Source: Metarhizobium sp964253915
Lineage (GTDB): Bacteria; Pseudomonadota; Alphaproteobacteria; Rhizobiales; Rhizobiaceae
Direction: 5' to 3'
Length of the DNA stretch: 64,000 nucleotides
Assembly (NCBI RefSeq): GCF_964253915.1
Contig: NZ_CAXUSG020000017.1
Location: 25,194 to 89,193 of the forward strand
Under the pieces are notes generated by a model. That model did no database searches. It was not told the DNA's origin and was given only the letters and a program-made list of their open reading frames with translations. The position numbers were made by a program, and so were the translations under genes. Shown here in pieces: positions 61,864 to 64,000 of the stretch; within the stretch, counting starts at the first letter, position 1; every line of letters starts with the position of its first letter.

Positions 61864-62526
61864 TAAACCATTCCACCGCAACTGTCACCTCTCGTGATGA
61901 AAAAACCTGCATTTGCCGGAATGCAGCACTGACGGTCCTGCCCGGCGATCGTTGAAGAGCGGCGGCGACGGAACAGATTTCTGTACGGATATGTCGCCGC
62001 GCCGGCCGTTTTGCGGTGAGGCCCTGCGCCCGGTGGCTTGCGACCGTCTCCCAAAAGTGGTGAGTGAAAACTGGTCTGCTAAAAATACCAATCTTGCACG
62101 ATGCTATTGCGTAGGGACCGGACGGCATGGCCGCTTTTCATCCGTAGCGGCGGGATTTTATCCGTGCGGGAAGCTGCGCGATCCGATGGCGCAGCAACGA
62201 TGGCGGTGATGCGCCGGATGGTTGTGGAGTGCTCCCTCATGAATTGTGCTAAATCACTGAATTGTAAAAACTTTTGTCATGAAACTGTAACAAAAGCCCG
62301 TCTTGTGGGCAATATCGTGGCGCTCTTGCCACAGTTGCTTTCAACCGGATGCCGGTGTGCAAATTGTGACTGCATTATCTTTTGCTCTCCGCCGGCGCTT
62401 GGACGATCTCTGCCCTCGGCGGCGAACCGGGGTGGTTCGTTGTTTCTATGTGGGGTGGGTCGAAATTCTGCCCTGGGGCGAAGGATCCGCATAACGGGTC
62501 CGGACATCTATGACTGGAGATTTAAA
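61864..62526 (+). promoter_or_regulatory. Long leader region of the porin gene
   Basis: 663 bases between the GntR operator and the porin start with no ORF I can support. It includes the PHO-box-like site (62274-62291) and a region of small hairpins near 62380-62440. Rhizobial porin genes are often preceded by long, regulated leaders; a promoter, or an RNA gene, may be here but none could be fixed. Confidence 0.4.
62274..62291 (+). promoter_or_regulatory. PHO-box-like site
   Basis: TTGTCAT-GAAA-CTGTAAC fits the PhoB box (two 7-mers, CTGTCAT-like, spaced by 4) with only a few mismatches. It lies 235 bases before the porin start. Confidence 0.5.
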
Positions 62527-63564
62527 ATGAACATCAAGAGCCTTCTTCTCGGCTCCGCTGCAGCCCTCGCTGTAGTTTCCGGCGCACAGGCTGCTGACGC
62601 AATCGTAGCTGCCGAGCCCGAGCCCATGGAATATGTCCGCGTTTGCGACGCTTTCGGCACCGGCTATTTCTACATCCCGGGCACGGAAACCTGCCTCAAG
62701 GTTGGTGGCCGCGTTCGTTTCGACGTTCAGGCTGCCAACTCCTACTCGCCGAACAGCGATACGGGCTGGCGCACGAAGAGCCGCGCTGAGCTGTACATGG
62801 ATTCTGCCAGCGACACGGAATACGGCGCGCTGAAGACCAAGATCGTCGCCCGCTGGGATTTCGACGGTGACTACAACGACGGCACGCACACCACCACCAA
62901 GCTGATGGCTGCCAACATCACGCTCGCCGGCTTCCTCGTCGGTCTGGCTGACTCGCAGTTCACCAACTTCACGGGCAACGCCGGCGACGTGGCAAACGAC
63001 GACGTGGTTTCCTTCGGCCAGTTCGAAGTCAACCAGATCAGCTACATCTACAAGGGCGACAGCGGCTTCAGCGCCGTCGTTTCCGTACAGGACGACTCCA
63101 AGGACGGCGACGAGTACATGGTCGATCTCGTCGGCGGTCTCGGCTACAAGGCTGGCAACTTCCAGTTCCGCGTTGTTGGCGGTTACGATGAAAGCGCCGA
63201 AGAAAGTGCGATCAAGGCTCGTGTCGACGGCACGTTCGGCGATTTCTCGGCTTTCGTCATGGGCGGCTGGAACTCTGACGGCGACGTCGTGCACACCTTC
63301 GCCCCTGCAGGCGGCGGCAGCCTGACGGGTATCGGCTGGGGTGACTGGGCTCTGTGGGCCGGCGCTGGCTACCAGGTTTCCGACAGCCTCGATCTCAACA
63401 TGCAGATCGCCTACACCGACTCCGAAACCTTCGCAGCTGCTGCGAACGTCAAGTGGAACCCGGTTCCGGGCCTGATCATCCAGCCGGAAGTGACCTACAC
63501 CAACTGGGATTCGATCGACGAAGACCAATGGAACGGCATGGTCCGCTTCCAGCGCAGCTTCTGA
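62527..63564 (+). CDS. ropA: Outer-membrane porin, PF02530-type (RopA-like)
   Basis: A 345-residue trimeric porin. The signal peptide (MNIKSLLLGSAAALAVVSGAQA) is followed by the family's conserved cysteine pair (YVRVCDAFGTGYFYIPG and TETCLKVGG) and alternating beta strands with aromatic girdles; the C-terminal residue is Phe (VRFQRSF), as needed for outer membrane assembly. It lets small hydrophilic solutes through the outer membrane. A GGAGA site precedes ATG 62527, and a terminator follows. Gene name by family resemblance to rhizobial RopA/Brucella Omp2. Confidence 0.9.
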   Translation: MNIKSLLLGSAAALAVVSGAQAADAIVAAEPEPMEYVRVCDAFGTGYFYIPGTETCLKVGGRVRFDVQAANSYSPNSDTGWRTKSRAELYMDSASDTEYGALKTKIVARWDFDGDYNDGTHTTTKLMAANITLAGFLVGLADSQFTNFTGNAGDVANDDVVSFGQFEVNQISYIYKGDSGFSAVVSVQDDSKDGDEYMVDLVGGLGYKAGNFQFRVVGGYDESAEESAIKARVDGTFGDFSAFVMGGWNSDGDVVHTFAPAGGGSLTGIGWGDWALWAGAGYQVSDSLDLNMQIAYTDSETFAAAANVKWNPVPGLIIQPEVTYTNWDSIDEDQWNGMVRFQRSF

Positions 63565-63586
63565 TCGCCGCAAGGCAGGTGTCATG

Positions 63587-63617
63587 AAGTCCGGCTTTCG
63601 AGCCGGACTTCTCCTTT
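63587..63617 (+). terminator. Rho-independent terminator of the porin gene
   Basis: AAGTCCGGCT (63587-63596), TTCG tetraloop and AGCCGGACTT (63601-63610) form a perfect 10-base stem followed by a CTCCTTTG run. Confidence 0.8.
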
Positions 63618-64000
63618 GTTGCGCGCCGGAATCATTGTCCCGCGTGCCTTGCCGCGATGCCCGGAAAGAATCGGGAATCGCCGCATATGGCGCCTGAACG
63701 GCCCGGATCAGATCGTCCGCCCCGTTGTGCCAGCGCCGGAAACGCTTCAAATTCAACGCGTTTTTTAACTCTTTATAAAGTCTTGTGGCGGGTCGTTCGC
63801 CGTTTTGTGTTGTTTTGGCAACAGGACGGCGACAAGAGACGCGGATTGTCGCGAAGATGACAAGTTGATGATTGCGCGGCCCGAACCGTTTTGTATCTTC
63901 ACTGTCAGAAGCCAGGCGGTGGATCGTCCGTCTTCTGAATCAACGGGAATGGGGCAGGGAATGCTGTCCTTCAGCAAAAGAACCCAAACCCAATTGTAAC
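63618..64000. other. Window end, no gene called
   Basis: About 380 bases after the porin terminator. The open frames here (63657-63860 and 63805-63999 on the plus strand) have no recognised motif. An AT-rich segment (TTTTTTAACTCTTTATAAAG, near 63762-63781) may be part of a promoter for a gene beyond the window. Confidence 0.35.

Noticed and set aside
62101..62526. Extension of the porin frame upstream
   Set aside because: The signal peptide begins at ATG 62527, and the upstream reading has no coding character.
63805..63999. A 64-codon frame at the window end
   Set aside because: It ends two bases before the window edge, has no motif, and cannot be distinguished from chance.
1..64000. Insertion sequences, prophage, CRISPR arrays, integrative elements, toxin-antitoxin operons with known families
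   Set aside because: No transposase, integrase, phage structural gene, repeat-spacer array or familiar toxin-antitoxin pair was seen when reading the window.

Overview
The window reads as a stretch of chromosome from a fast-growing rhizobium (Rhizobiales; Rhizobium, Agrobacterium or Sinorhizobium relatives). It is GC-rich and densely packed. It carries the rhizobial order feuPQ - cycHJKL - degP - two-component pair - glnE - pleC - pepN, a minCDE operon, a PF02530-type porin, PilZ/EAL proteins and alphaproteobacterial CtrA-type boxes. There is one tRNA gene (Ser-GCT). No insertion sequence, prophage, integrase, CRISPR array or plasmid replication gene was seen, so this is ordinary core chromosome with a few accessory genes.

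Layout. 1-6.3 kb: the end of a FeuP-like response regulator, FeuQ, a surface-antigen-like lipoprotein, then the translationally coupled cytochrome c maturation operon ccmI/E/F/H (cycHJKL). 6.4-13.3 kb: DegP/HtrA with a strong terminator, then an OmpR/kinase pair followed closely by glnE. 13.3-18.4 kb (minus strand): a PleC-type kinase and aminopeptidase N. 18.7-23.2 kb: a DMT exporter, a PAS-CPBP fusion membrane protein, an MFS carrier and an orphan winged-helix regulator. 23.2-28.5 kb: two candidate small ORFs, a divergent uracil-DNA glycosylase, a YegD-like Hsp70, and an AmpR-like LysR regulator divergent from a class D beta-lactamase. 28.5-33.5 kb: an SDR, a FAD-linked 2-hydroxyacid dehydrogenase, ETF:ubiquinone oxidoreductase, and an L,D-transpeptidase with a CtrA box. 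33.5-47.4 kb: DoxX, MFS, lipid kinase, a glutamine-synthetase-like enzyme, a GT39/GT2/flippase-like cluster, AMP nucleosidase, a GST, a one-repeat Sel1 protein, an aminotransferase and two PilZ proteins. 47.6-51 kb: a 1123-residue caspase-like protein with two tandem copies of a Sel1-repeat module. 51-57 kb: ferredoxin reductase, HpcH-type aldolase, BON protein, tRNA-Ser, SDR/LysR pair and a LysE exporter. 57-60.3 kb: minCDE behind a CtrA box, and an EAL phosphodiesterase. 60.3-64 kb: small conserved ORFs, a GntR/FCD regulator with a perfect palindromic operator, and a RopA-like porin with a PHO-box-like site far upstream and a clear terminator.

Themes. The cell envelope and cell cycle recur: PleC kinase, CtrA boxes about 50 bp before minC and before an L,D-transpeptidase gene, polyprenyl-linked glycosyltransferases, porin and periplasmic protease. 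Cyclic-di-GMP output is represented by two PilZ proteins and one EAL protein. Nitrogen control is represented by glnE and a glutamine-synthetase homologue.

The most novel items are the caspase-like protein with a duplicated ~348-residue Sel1 module, a pair of unlisted 37-38-residue membrane proteins that share an N-terminal M-x-Y-D-W-x-G-x-R-T signature, the PAS-CPBP fusion with altered catalytic motifs, and a class D beta-lactamase paired with an AmpR-like regulator. All assignments come from reading the sequence; no database search was run.
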